Below, one piece after another: positions 1-10,463 of a stretch of 64,000 nucleotides of DNA. The stretch is taken from the NCBI GenBank assembly GCA_030407315.1, contig JALQPE010002902.1, forward strand, positions 1-64,000. Direction: 5' to 3'. Each line of letters starts with the position of its first letter. Positions within the stretch are counted from its first letter, which is position 1. Under the pieces are notes generated by a model that was given only the letters and a program-made list of their open reading frames with translations, was not told the DNA's origin and made no database searches. This stretch comes from Asparagopsis taxiformis (Eukaryota; Rhodophyta; Florideophyceae; Bonnemaisoniales; Bonnemaisoniaceae). The position numbers and the translations under genes are program-made.

Positions 1-760
1 TGCGCATTGGTTCTTGTCTCTACTTTTCCCCCATATCCATCAGGATGAGATAGGGGAGCTTTGTCGTGGTAGAGATCTAGCTTCTGCTCCATCGGTGCGA
101 ATAGACCTTCATCGAGCACGTCAAACCAATGCTCAACTGCTGTCGAAAATGATGTACTGCGCCATCAACTCTTCGAACTGGAAAACTTTGCGGCGAAGGC
201 CACATCGGTCCAAGCATGGTATAAAACTTGAACCACGTAACAAGCTCGATTAGTGCTTTTCCGATGGGCTGGGACGCGTGCGGCTTCGTTCCCTCTTCGG
301 CCGCGTCGCCTATTTGGCGACGCGGCAGGTTCTGGTTGTGATTTCGGATGATAGACAACGCTTTGGAAATCATCAATACCTCGAACGTTTCCGGTGGAGC
401 AAGAACGAAGGTGCTTGGTTCCCCGCGCTGCGGCGCCTGTAGTGGCGAAGGAAGCATGTTACATCCATAAGGAAGGTCTGCGGCACGACATCCAGAAAGG
501 ATGCAGTGCCTCAACCCATTGCCCGATACGCTCATCCTGTCTTGAAAACTCGGCAATCGGTAATGCCAGACGAACAATCTGCTTGGCTCGCTCAAACGTT
601 CATCTCTGCCATGACGATTTCGGCAACATTCCGCCTCGACTCCAGCATTCTTCCAACGACCGCTGAAGGCCATGCTGAGTCGACCTTGCAGCGCCAGAAA
701 TTGTTCTTCAATGCCCGCCCAACCCAACCGCCAAGGTCGCGTATGTGAAACCTCCCGGCT
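1..760 (-). pseudogene. decayed protein-coding stretch, family unknown
   Basis: The minus strand reads as protein in three successive frames. About 760-215 is one open frame, which ends in a segment resembling QPIGKALIELV. About 215-145 continues in a second frame (FEELMAQYIIFDSS). About 145 to the window edge continues in a third (EHWFDVLDEGLFAPMEQKL, then HPDGYGG). The amino-acid texture is that of a real protein, so at least two frame breaks are inferred. I do not recognise the family. A retroelement Gag or other transposon protein is likely because the next 9 kb is all mobile DNA. It probably continues left of the window. Confidence 0.4.
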
Positions 761-1320
761 TTTCCGTCAAGTCTGCGAAACTTGAGTGGGCGAACAAATC
801 CAGCAAGAGGCGGAGGAAGTCTTTGCCAGCGAGAGTAGTTTCGCGGGCGGCGCGACCTACGTTTCGACGTGTACCCATGTCACTAGAATCCTCCCAAGGG
901 CTAGCGGGTGTCGCGCAGAATTGGCACGGTTGCGTCGTCAACGATCGGATTGCTGTTGCGCCTGCGCTTATTCGTCAATGGAATGAGTGGAAATTCGGTA
1001 CAGGATGGCGACCGCTCGGCGAGACAGTCAAATTTGACGACGTATCTCGTGACGTTTTGCACTCTTTCGTGAGGAACACTGGTTGATATCGAACGGGAAC
1101 AGAGTATACGGGTACACAGCACTGGAAAGGTCTTGAAACCCGTAACCGGTGTAGGTATAAGTTTGACGGATACGTGGTAGAGAAAAATTTTAAAAAGATT
1201 GTGATTCCCTGTCTTTGAGTGTTGTACTGCACGGCCGCCATGGCGGCTGTGACTGCAGTCACATAGGTTGTCAGGTGCATCACGCTTACCAGGTGAGCGA
1301 CATCCGGACGGCCACTGGAC
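761..1320. other. no supported gene
   Basis: Only short mixed-frame ORFs are seen. Some minus-strand segments near 740-880 could be further pieces of the decayed gene to the left, but nothing can be joined with confidence. Confidence 0.4.
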
Positions 1321-1500
1321 ATGGGGATGTCCAGCTCAGATGCATTGCTGGCCAGACCAGAAATTCTACAATTTCGGCAGAAAAAATATTGCAAAAAACA
1401 TCGATTTCGGCGGTCGATTGTGCCGTACGGCACATCCCCCATCTCAAAAACATGTTCACATGTGCATGTTTTGAGAATAGCCCAAATTTTAATTCAAATC
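1321..1500 (+). repeat. dual-palindrome repeat unit, copy 1 (partial)
   Basis: First of eight copies of a transposon-borne repeat unit. It holds the palindrome GTGCCGTACGGCAC at 1,420-1,433 and a hairpin (TCTCAAAAACATG, 10-nt spacer, reverse complement) at about 1,442-1,476; here the right arm is one T short. The unit starts with a GGATGTCC-type motif and ends after the stretch AATTCAAATCA, where similarity to the other copies stops. This is an older, partial copy. Confidence 0.75.
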
Positions 1501-1794
1501 AGGATGCAGATATTCGTCTTTCTAGCATTGTCAGAACACATTCGTATAACCACATTTGGAGAACCTGAGCCCAGAGCTATCGGTTTTTGGCGGGAGCGAA
1601 GCCATATCTCATATAATCAGTAACTACTTCCCGCAGCTGAGTGGTGGAACCCCTGCTATTTTCTACCAAACGAGACATACGGGGTGTCAACTCGGCAATC
1701 GTATATGATTTGGGTGCTAAATTTATTCAAGAGACGAATGGGCTTCGAATGGAGCCCAACAACGTCTTCTTGTGATCCATGGGTATAGGACTAC

Positions 1795-2125
1795 TCTATT
1801 CTTCTCCAGGCTTCCACCATAGCCTCCTCCACCACCTCCGTTATTGGATCGAATATCCGAACGCACCTCAACATGCTTTTCTTCTCATCCATGGGTTACT
1901 GACATCTCCGAGATGTGAGTCACATGTTCTCCAGGCTTGCACCGTAGCCGCCTCCTCCGCCTCCGTTAATGGCAACAATATCCGAACCGGACCTGAACAT
2001 GTTTTTATTCTCATCCATGGGTACTGACATCTCACATGTTTCACATGTGAGATGTCAGTACCGGAGAAGTTCTCCAGGCTTCCTCCGTAGCCACCTCCTC
2101 CACCTCCGTCTGTGGGAATCAACAC
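1795..2125 (-). repeat. three degenerate tandem repeats, glycine-rich when read on minus
   Basis: Three copies, about 125-140 bp apart, share the core TTCTCCAGGCTT followed by a (CCTCC)n-like run, at about 1,801, 1,926 and 2,068. Each also has a CTCATCCATGGGT segment. Read on the minus strand the core gives a Gly-Gly-Gly-Tyr-Gly run followed by SLENF. It could be a fragment of a glycine-rich coding sequence or a simple tandem repeat; no complete ORF survives. Confidence 0.55.
2020..2062. repeat. perfect 20-bp hairpin with 3-nt loop
   Basis: The left arm, 2,020-2,039, is GGTACTGACATCTCACATGT. The loop is TTC, and the right arm, 2,043-2,062, is the exact reverse complement. It sits in the third of the tandem repeats at 1,795-2,125. 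Confidence 0.9.
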
Positions 2126-2639
2126 AACATCACCACTGCGTCTTACCTCACATCCACATCTCTCCGGGATGAAAACGGACGGACGACATAGGGTTTGTAG
2201 ACGTTTAGAATCTTGTTAGAAAAAAGTAAACGAAAGAGAACTTCTCTTTCATTGAATGATATCTCGTCCCTGTCGCAATATGTTCCATTTTTCATTTTCT
2301 CGGTTGCACACCCATCATGGGTGATCAAGGCCTGGATCGAACCCTCCGAGGGTCTTCGATGGATAGGACAGATAGTGGAAGGCTTTTAGCCTGTGACCAA
2401 GCGGCTATTGATTGGTTGGAGAAGGAAATTACAGAGGAAATATAGCTGAGTACGGTGCTCGCGATAGCTGTTAGGTTAAAGTCAAATATGTTTTTCGATT
2501 ATTTTTCGTACGGAAATGCCTTGGAAAAGACGATGCTTGTCGTTCTCTTTGAGGGAGTCCGTTGCATTGCACTCAATTTCGAGAGCATCGTCATGAAGAG
2601 AGGATTCTTTCTGCTTGTTAGAATCGGTTTAGAGCAGAT
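2126..2639. other. no supported gene
   Basis: No coding texture, tRNA or repeat was recognised here. It lies between the tandem repeats and the next transposon segment. Confidence 0.4.
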
Positions 2640-4706
2640 AGCTATTGCATTGCTGGACAGCCCAGAAATTGTAGAATTTCGGGCAGCAAAAAATATTGTA
2701 AAAAACCTTGATTTCAGCGGGTCGATTGTGCCGTACGGCACACCCCCATCTCAAAAACATGTTCACATGTGCATGTTTTTGAGAATAGCCCAAATTTAAT
2801 TCAAATCAAGGTGTCTAATTTGGCCACAACCGCCCCAGGAACCCGGCCGGCCGCCCCGAGTGGGGCCATCACAGGCTTCTGTAAGCACTAACTGTAAGCC
2901 AAATTGCGTCTCACGAAGGTCGATTTCAGGCTCAACACGTCAGGGACAGGTCTTGGTCCTTGTTTCAAAATGGTCCCGCCCCACTCTCTCACGACCAACC
3001 TGAAATGGACGTCCGGTGGATGTCCAGCTCGATTGCACTGCTGGCCAGCCCAGAAATTCTCTAAAAATTTCTGAAAAATCAATTTGGTGGCCCAGCATCT
3101 CTCCTGTGCCGAAAATTCCCGCACTCACTTCTGATATACGTCTAGACGTGTTTTCGCACTTGTACGCATCAGGGAAGGCGTCACGGAAGGTTGAGACTAC
3201 GGTACTTGTGTACCGCGTCGTCTGAAATAGCGAGTAGTGTTTGTTGTATAGTTGTGGAGTATGCGTCTAGTGGTTTGTAAAGCTTGCAGAACGGGATAGG
3301 GATGTGGGTGGCCCTATTTTATGAATACATGAGTACCAATATTCAAGGGTGACAAAGCGGAAAGGCATAGGCTCATACATGTTTGAGATTGCATAGTAGA
3401 GAAAATATTTACATCGAAATTTACATGGAGCTGATGGAGGTTTTAAGGATGAGGTATGAGAGGAAGAAAATTCTTCTGTGGTATGAGGATGTGTTCTGTG
3501 GGGGGATGGAATCTTGGGATGGTACAGGGGGAGGTGGAAATGTACGGAGTGCGGGTTGAGATTGGAGTATGATTCGGAGAGGAGTGCCGACGAGCATATT
3601 ATGGGATTGGGGAGACGCTGCAGGGTGCTGGGGTAGTGAGGGCGGAGGAGGTGTTTAGGTGGGACCGTAGGAGGGTGCGGTTGAAGGCGCCGAGAGGAGG
3701 GGGTTTTAGGAAAGTGAGGAGAAAGAGGGGGAGGGGGTTGCGTCTGTTCTGGCTGTGGTGAGTGAGGATGTGATAGAGAAGAAGGGGTTTATTGTATTTG
3801 GGGAGGAAGGGGAGTGGGAGGATGGGTGCGAAGTGGGGGGTTGATATGTGTTTCAGAGCAGGGAGGTTTCTGGGGAGACGGCGGGGGAGCGGGAGCGTGG
3901 GCCGGTGGTGGTGGTGTATACGGTATCGAAGATGCGGATGGCGTGGGGGCATGTAGCAGATGAGGGAGGGAGGGGTGGAGCAGGTCGGGTACGGGATGGG
4001 GAGTGAGAGGTTTTCGAAGAGTAACCTGCAGGGGAAGTTTGTGGAGAGGGCGAAGGAGAGGGGTTGAAGGTAGAGGAGGAGAGGGTATTGAAGAACAATA
4101 CGTTTCAAAGGTGTTGGGGGAGAGCATGGTCGAGGAGATAGGGGGTGTTTTTCCCTATTCTGAGGTAGTATGAGGACTGGTTATACGAAATCTGTACGGT
4201 AGAGCAGAAAAGTAGGTATGGAATGGAGGTGTGCACCGTGGAAGCGGGGATAGGTAGCTGAAAATGCGTGCTAGAGTGGTATTGGGGTGTTTGAGGTACA
4301 GTACGGGGGAGGTGAGCACCAACTGGAAGGGGTGTGAGCGAGAGGATGAAAAAATAAAAGACGAAATTGGAGTCGACCGACAAGGGAAAATAGAGTGGTC
4401 GCCGTGATGGATGCGGACATCCATGTCGAGCACGGCGGCAGAAATTTCTGGGGTCGAAATTTTTGAATTTCTGAACCGGCGCCCGTCCTAGGTGGACATA
4501 GACATGGTGGAAGTCCATCCCGAGGGGGACATCCGTGGTACTAGAAACAATGAATGTCGCCCTAGTAATACTAGACGTACTAGACCGCATGGACGTCCGG
4601 TTCTAGGCGGACATCCAAAAATACTGGAGAACATGGACGTCCGCCTAGTAATACTAGGTGTACTAGAGGTTGTGGACGTCCGCGTCCATTTGCGAGAACA
4701 CAGACG
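2640..4706 (+). mobile_element. DNA transposon, right-hand part with terminus at 4,706
   Basis: This stretch is the same element type as 55,335-57,412. It contains dual-palindrome repeat unit copy 2 (palindrome 2,728-2,741; hairpin 2,749-2,784), then a 1-kb purine-rich internal region (about 3,400-4,400), then sub-terminal GGACGTCC/GGACATCC and CTAGTA/TACTAG motifs. It ends in CGAGAACACAGACG, which matches the right terminus at 57,412. The end abuts an open Ty3 RNase H frame, so the element inserted into that retrotransposon. No matching left terminus is seen, so the left end is lost, decayed or outside the window. The internal region looks like a decayed gene (see the copy at 55,730-57,412). 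Confidence 0.75.
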
Positions 4707-4707
4707 C

Positions 4708-7119
4708 ACTAAGCTGGAACCGTTCGGTAAAGCTGAATCAGCAGCCTTCGCAAACCTGGTCCAGGCTATCCTATCACCACCTGTGCTCGCTTTACCACGC
4801 TTGGGTCTCCCACTCTCCATCGATACAGACGCAAGTGATCACCAGATTGGTGCCGTCCTGTTTCAGGAATACCCAGAGGATGACCGGAAACCCATTGGGT
4901 TCTGGTCTCGTTCATTGAACCCTGCGGAACGCAATTACTCAACTTCGGAAAAGGAGTGCCTTGCTGTTGTATGGGCACTGCAGACCCTGCGCCCATACTT
5001 ACAAGGAGTGAAATTTACGGTACACTCCGACCATGCATCCCTTAGATGGCTCATGGGAATATCCGAACCTTCCGGTAGACTCATACGGTGGAGGCTCCGC
5101 CTCAGTGAGTTCGACTTCGAGATTCAATACAAGAAGGGGCTCAAGAACACCCAAGCCGATGCTTTGTCAAGGCTGAAGACATTCAGCGAGACTATATCTC
5201 CCATCGACGATGAGATCCCATGCTTCACCACGGACCCTTGCGTGTCCCTTGCCGAACCGGCTGATGACGAAGAACCTTCGACCTCGGACATACTTGACGA
5301 GTATGAATTCTCCGACAAGCTTCTGTTGGCCTCCGAGGGTATCGCCGAACCGGCCTTGACCCCTATCACTCATTCGGAGATCCTCCTGGAACAGCAACGC
5401 GATGCATTATGCACAGATATCCGAGCAAAGATGGTGCAAGGTGACGTCAACCAACGGCCCTTCATGGATAACGATGAAGGTATCCTCCTGCGAACCGCAT
5501 CGGGTGAACAACAGATCGTCGTACCGACTTCGCTGCAGCCACGCGTGTTACGCATTGCACACTACAGCAAGATGTCCGGGCATCCCGGTGGACGAAGACT
5601 GTATCAGTACTTGCGAAGGAACTTCTATTGGCCCTCCATGGCTGTTGACTGCTATGCAGTGTCCAAGAATTGTGTTCAGTGTGCACGCAATCGAGTGCGC
5701 CTTCGCCAACACCAAAAGGAACTGCGCTTGTTCCCCGCTTCCTCTCCGTTGGAGTTCGTAGCCATTGACCTATTGGGTGAGTTGATCAAGACACCACGCG
5801 GTAACCGCTTCCTTCTGGTAATATCCGACCGCTTTTCCAAGTTGGTAAGGACAGTCCCATTGAAGACCATCACTGCCGAAGCGGTCGCCAAAGCATTCGT
5901 CACCCATTGGGTTATGGCATATGGACGACCAGTTTGGTTATTGTCCGATAATGGGAAGCAGTTTACGTCCCGTTTCTTCCAACATGTATGTCGCATACTT
6001 GGAGTAGAGAATCTCTTCACGACAACTTACCACCCACAGACCAATGGTCAGGTGGAGAGGTACAACCGTACCTTATTGTCGGCGATACGCACCTATGTCT
6101 CTGATCATCCTAAGGATTGGGACTTGTTCACAGACGTCATTACCTATTCATACAATACACAGGTGCATAGGGTCACCAGCTGTACACCCTTTGAGTTGGT
6201 ATTGTCCCGTCCCCCATCCTCTCTGGTACTTGCGCCCAAACCGGGAGGCACCATTGGCGAAGCACCCAAGTCATACCTTCAACGATGGAAGGTATGGTTG
6301 CACAACCTCGTGTCAAGTGCGCGCAAATCTATTAGCAAGGAGCAAAAGCGTTATCAACGTAACTTCAACGCAAGGGTACGCCCTATCAGCCAGAACCTGG
6401 CACCAGGCTCGCACGTCTTCGTGCGCAAGGAACATCACGGTAGAGATGGACACCACAAGTTGTCCCCCATTGCTGAAGGCCCGTATCGGGTGGTGTCCCT
6501 TGACAAGGACACAGTGGTACTCCAGATCGGAAGAAGTGAGGAGAGAATCTCTCGGGATAGGGTTGTCGAGTCACCCTCACCACCCTATGACATCACGTCT
6601 GAGGTAATAGTCCCTGACCCTCCGCAAGACACACGATACAGTGATGAACCATCGACGCAAGAAACCTCGCAACACGTAAGTTACAGAGCCGCAGAGGAAG
6701 AACACCCTGTGGGTGACGAAGAAACTTCCGAAGACGCATGGCGGTTCGCCCACTTAGACAGTACATCCATACCTGGAGGTACCCTGATCACCTTCCCAAC
6801 AAATGCTGAACCAGCCATGATGGACGTTGACGCAAACGCGAGCGGCGCGGAATCCGCAATGAGGCCGCCGGCCGGAGCGCAAGACGTTGTATCAACTCAA
6901 GATGAGGAAGGCGTGGAGAGCTGTGTCATTGACCATATCGTGAATCACGGTGAGCTGGATGGTGTTCTCCGGTTCAGAGTCCGCTGGTATGGTTACTCCT
7001 CAAAGGATGATACATGGGAACCTCCCGAACACGTACCGCGTAGCCAGGTCATCGCGTACTATAGGCGCCGTGGAATTTCCATACCGGGGTCGGTCCTCAA
7101 CCGCACAATACCTGGCTGA
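4708..7119 (+). CDS. Ty3 pol fragment: RNase H, integrase and chromodomain
   Basis: This is the C-terminal part of a Ty3-type Pol polyprotein, about 803 codons without a stop. It opens in the connection region before RNase H. RNase H shows the acidic positions in DTDAS, SEKE, SDHASL and ADALSR. The integrase zinc finger is HYSKMSGH followed by CVQC. The integrase core shows D in AIDLLGE, D in SDNGKQF and E in NGQVER. The C-terminal 55 residues (about 6,918-7,085) are a chromodomain with FRVRWYGY and DTWEP, diagnostic of chromoviruses and thought to guide integration to modified chromatin. The reverse transcriptase is absent. The open frame runs unbroken into the upstream DNA transposon back to an ATG at 4,492, giving a chance 72-codon prefix. 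Confidence 0.92.
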   Translation, partial: TKLEPFGKAESAAFANLVQAILSPPVLALPRLGLPLSIDTDASDHQIGAVLFQEYPEDDRKPIGFWSRSLNPAERNYSTSEKECLAVVWALQTLRPYLQGVKFTVHSDHASLRWLMGISEPSGRLIRWRLRLSEFDFEIQYKKGLKNTQADALSRLKTFSETISPIDDEIPCFTTDPCVSLAEPADDEEPSTSDILDEYEFSDKLLLASEGIAEPALTPITHSEILLEQQRDALCTDIRAKMVQGDVNQRPFMDNDEGILLRTASGEQQIVVPTSLQPRVLRIAHYSKMSGHPGGRRLYQYLRRNFYWPSMAVDCYAVSKNCVQCARNRVRLRQHQKELRLFPASSPLEFVAIDLLGELIKTPRGNRFLLVISDRFSKLVRTVPLKTITAEAVAKAFVTHWVMAYGRPVWLLSDNGKQFTSRFFQHVCRILGVENLFTTTYHPQTNGQVERYNRTLLSAIRTYVSDHPKDWDLFTDVITYSYNTQVHRVTSCTPFELVLSRPPSSLVLAPKPGGTIGEAPKSYLQRWKVWLHNLVSSARKSISKEQKRYQRNFNARVRPISQNLAPGSHVFVRKEHHGRDGHHKLSPIAEGPYRVVSLDKDTVVLQIGRSEERISRDRVVESPSPPYDITSEVIVPDPPQDTRYSDEPSTQETSQHVSYRAAEEEHPVGDEETSEDAWRFAHLDSTSIPGGTLITFPTNAEPAMMDVDANASGAESAMRPPAGAQDVVSTQDEEGVESCVIDHIVNHGELDGVLRFRVRWYGYSSKDDTWEPPEHVPRSQVIAYYRRRGISIPGSVLNRTIPG

Positions 7120-7554
7120 ATCAGCAGTGCTTTCACACGCAATGCATGTGAGTCATGGCGGCAAACCCCCATCTACTCATGGCCCGAGCACAACCTGCTT
7201 CGTGATCAGGTTTGATCACGAAAAAAAATCGCAGAAATTACCTGACCGCCGGCGGCGGTAGTGGCCAGCCAAATCAAAAAAAAATTGGAAATTTTATTTT
7301 GATCAAATCATGGCGATACCGGCGCAAGTTGGCCAAAAAAAAGATAGATTTTTATTTGATCAAATACGGGCCAAATTGCTACTTGCTTCGGAGATCCTCC
7401 AGCCATGCATGCCAACGGCCACACCATAGCAGATCAACTTTATGCCCGTACCGGGTCGACCGCACCAAACCCATTGTGGCAATTGGCCCAGCTCAGAAAA
7501 AGTCAAGGCGGTATGTCCCAACGACCATTGACCTCCGTTTTGAGAAGGGGGGAG
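7120..7554 (+). other. Ty3 3' untranslated region with polypurine tract
   Basis: Non-coding tail between the pol stop and the LTR, with A/T-rich and inverted GATCA-type patches. The purine run at 7,542-7,554 (GAGAAGGGGGGAG) directly precedes the LTR and is the expected plus-strand primer site for reverse transcription. Confidence 0.75.
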
Positions 7555-8794
7555 TGTGGTGCAATGCCACGTGGCAAACCGCCTTGTACGGTGAAACACC
7601 AAATATTTTGCATATATTTTTGAAACTTTAATTCCCACCACATTTTGGATTCTTTACCCGTCCACAGTGAACCACTGAACGCAGTACACTTGGACTCAGT
7701 GGTACACTGAAGTTTTACACCAGCACTAACTGTTGTATACTACACTAACAGTGGGTTTACCACACCGGTCGCCCCGGCCACTTAGGGTTTTTCCGACCGC
7801 CCTACTGTACCAGTATTTAGCCTATCCACTGACAACCGTAGAAGTTCACTTAGGGCTGACCACCGTTCTGTAACATAGTATTTATTCGACGGCGGATCGC
7901 CCAGTTCTTAGATTGTAAAGTACCGGAAGTTCGGTTGTCATTTTGCTCCCAAGGTTCGTTTCGCCGTCTGAGTCAGCCTGCTTCTCCCTTGGCTATAGTA
8001 CTTGGCACCCTTCCAGTACCCGTTCGTCGCTGATCCAGCGTTTGCCCTTGGCACTCCACCCGCTGTATCAGCATTATCCCTTACCACGCGCAGCCTGTGG
8101 CGCGCGTGCCCCTCTATCAGGAGTCTTCAGCCTCTTGGTGTACCACCGGACCTGATCGTGTCGCTTCGCTCCCATCCTGCGGATCGCAGTAACTGTTTGC
8201 CTACTCCGCCTGTGGCTATAGTGCGTGGCACAAGTACGGCCCTACTCTTACCGCTGTACCAGCGCCTCTGGCATCGCCATCTCGCTGTATCAGCTTCTCC
8301 TCTACCCTTTCAGGGTCTCTCCCCTACACGTGCCACCAGTGGTGCACGTGCCCACTCACCCTTTTCCCCCTACCAGGTACCCTCGCCTGCTCGGTGGACC
8401 ACCATTCACGCTGTATCAGCTCCCCTTCATTTCCTTCTCGACCGTTGGTCATTCCCCTCACACACTAAGTGTCCGTTGACACCCGGTGTATCACCGTCAC
8501 ACACTACCACTTCAGTGCACCACTGATCCAGTGTTTGCGCTATCCCTCCTACCCCTTTAGGGTTGGCCTGACAAGCCAATCTCTCACCTGCAAAGCAGTA
8601 TCACTTGAACCAAGATTCTCGACGTACCGTCTGTGTGGCCTTACAACCCACAGTCAAGCAGGCGATCCGCCTTAGCTCTACCACCTCTACCCTGAGCCTG
8701 ACTACCGAGACAGGAGGGCTCGAACACCTCGCGGTGCTTAGCCGAATCGGCTCACTACCCTAAGTCGAATCGACAGCCCGTGCATTGCACTACA
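7555..8794 (+). repeat. 3' LTR of the Ty3 element (1,240 bp)
   Basis: It starts TGTGGTGCAATG right after the polypurine tract and ends CATTGCACTACA, giving an imperfect 12-bp terminal inverted repeat (11 of 12 match) and the canonical TG...CA ends. The 5' LTR and its flank are missing, so no target-site duplication can be checked. The region has only short ORFs. Confidence 0.85.
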
Positions 8795-9460
8795 GGGGTT
8801 CCAATGTTAGTAGGTCATGTTCGGTGCGTTATTCGAGATTGTGATGCAGACCGAGGAGAAATAATTTAAATTTAGTGCTCTCTGACTCGATACCGGAGTA
8901 CTGCGCATTGCGCATTTCGATTCGCATGGTATCTTGTTTGGCGAAGTTCGTGTCGAGATCCATACCGGGTTCGATGGTGATTGGTCTGCCGCGTTCTTCC
9001 ATAAGTTCATGCGGCAGGGATGCAGAGTCTTTGATGTGGTTTAGGATGTGCGCTGTGAGGAGGAGTGGTGGGGAGGCAAGAGCGTCGTCGGACAGACTTG
9101 TGGCGATAGATTCTTGTGTGTTCGCTAATATGATGAGATATACCCTTACCTAGTCTAGTTTGAATTTGGTGAACGCATCAGTGTCTGCAGGGGCTGTGGT
9201 GCTGGGATCGAGGTGTGCGGCGAGGCCGAAGTCGGCCCTGAGGGCCTGAAGCGTTCTTTTCCAGAAGCGTTTGTTCGCTGGGGACAGAGTAGAAAGGCGT
9301 GTGGATTCTTTTGGTGGCGCGGATGGGTCGTCGCGTGATTGGGGGTGCGTGTGGAGAGATCGTGAGTCGCAGTGGGCGGGAAGTAGCCCATAACCTGTTA
9401 GAGGAGAGTGAATCCTGTCCTTTATTCATTATGTCTGTGGTCTTCTATTATATGTTAGTG
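8795..9460 (-). pseudogene. decayed Gag-like gene (Ty1/copia-like)
   Basis: One minus-strand frame reads as protein from about 9,300 to 8,834 with a single in-frame TAG after FTKFKLD. Visible segments are NKRFWKRTLQALRADFGLAA and, after the stop, VRVYLIILANTQESIATSLS, then LPHELMEERGRPITIEPG. A tryptophan-led helical segment followed by an 'I-L-x-x-I-x-x-S' stretch resembles the N-terminal Gag domain of copia elements, but this is by eye only. It stops at a TAA (8,832-8,834), just before the Ty3 LTR end at 8,794, so the Ty3 element probably inserted into or beside it. Confidence 0.5.
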
Positions 9461-10381
9461 TGTTCTGTTCTCGTCAGCGTCGCGACAGTGCGTCGGACAG
9501 CTGTCTTTTGTTAGCACCCTGATACTGTAAGCACTTTGGATAATTTGTAGTAGATATGTTATTGGGACGAAAGTGAGGAGATTCGAAGCCAGGCCTAAAC
9601 GACGCCACCGTTTTTACAGATCGCAGCAATAATTGACGGCAATTGAGCAAGCAACGGTAGAGGGTGGCCAACAATGCTCATCTCAGATCACAAAGGAACA
9701 ATATAATGTAAGAATAGAATTCTAGGGATTTACTCGAAGGGCACTGGCACTGGCTGGCACTTGACATCTCCCTGGAAGATCAAAGATCAAATTGAGATGT
9801 ACAGGGAGTTTTAGCAAGTGTAAAGAAATTCATATTGCTGCCAGCGCCGCATTGGCTAATCTGTACACCCGTTTCTTCACCGAGTTTTACCCAGATGCGG
9901 CACTAAATTTAGTTAACAAGCAGCGGTGACAATGGCATACCCTCCAAGACTTGGAAGCAGTGTGATGTCCAGGCCTACAGCGTCAAATATGACGTCTTCG
10001 TGTATACTACACATGGCCATATCCACGTACGAAACGGTAAAAAACGGATTGGACATATCGGTCAAATCCTGTTCATGCACAGCCCACAAGGTCCATCGCT
10101 ATTCGGTCGAGCATCGTCCAGATAAATTTTAAAGATAATTTCTTGCAGAATTCCAAGTACAATTTTACGCGCCGTGACATCCTGTGGACGCCCATTGGCC
10201 AACCATCACGACGCACCAGCTCAATTCACACATCATCTTCTCCTGGCCGTCATTTGCATTCGGTGCGGCTGTGCGGCACAGAAGCGCGCATGCGATGCAC
10301 ACTTTCCTACTCGTTGCCATCACGAGCCGCACGTGTCGTATCGCACCAAATTTGCCTCTCGTCATGACCGAATCGCTTGTG
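9461..10381. other. intergenic, no supported gene
   Basis: Short ORFs only; nothing recognised. This stretch is the upstream region of the sterol-sensing-domain gene. Confidence 0.5.
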
Positions 10382-10387
10382 TATAAA
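10382..10387 (+). promoter_or_regulatory. TATA box of the sterol-sensing-domain gene
   Basis: TATAAA lies 77 bp upstream of the ATG at 10,464. An ATG at 10,377 in the same frame lies upstream of this box and so should not be in the mRNA, which decides the start. Confidence 0.6.
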
Positions 10388-10463
10388 CAGCTCTCAGCTA
10401 TCGCACAGTTGTCCTCTCCCAACTTCATTCGCAACACGTTCACAGCCCGCTCAAACCCACACT

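Larger units (their letters stand above)
4707..8794 (+). mobile_element. 5'-truncated Ty3 (chromovirus-type) LTR retrotransposon
   Basis: The element consists of the 3' part of pol (RNase H, integrase, chromodomain), a non-coding 3' tail, a polypurine tract and a complete 3' LTR. The gag, protease, reverse transcriptase and 5' LTR are missing because a DNA transposon ends at 4,706. On the right it abuts a decayed Gag-like gene, into which it probably inserted. The intact remaining frame suggests a fairly recent element. Confidence 0.88.

Noticed and set aside
2281..2400. Possible tRNA B-box (GGTTCGATCC on minus)
   Set aside because: The T-stem does not pair and no acceptor or anticodon stem could be formed.
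3599..4590. Long minus-strand Pro/Ser/His-rich ORFs (also at 45,780-46,124 and 56,432-57,296)
   Set aside because: They are the complement of the purine-rich internal region of the transposon. The biased composition leaves few stops, and the protein text lies on the other strand.
8690..8760. tRNA-like GTTCGAGC motif on minus within the LTR
   Set aside because: The T-stem has several mismatches and no cloverleaf can be drawn.
10377..10463. In-frame upstream start of the sterol-sensing-domain gene
   Set aside because: It lies before the TATA box at 10,382, so it should not be in the mRNA.
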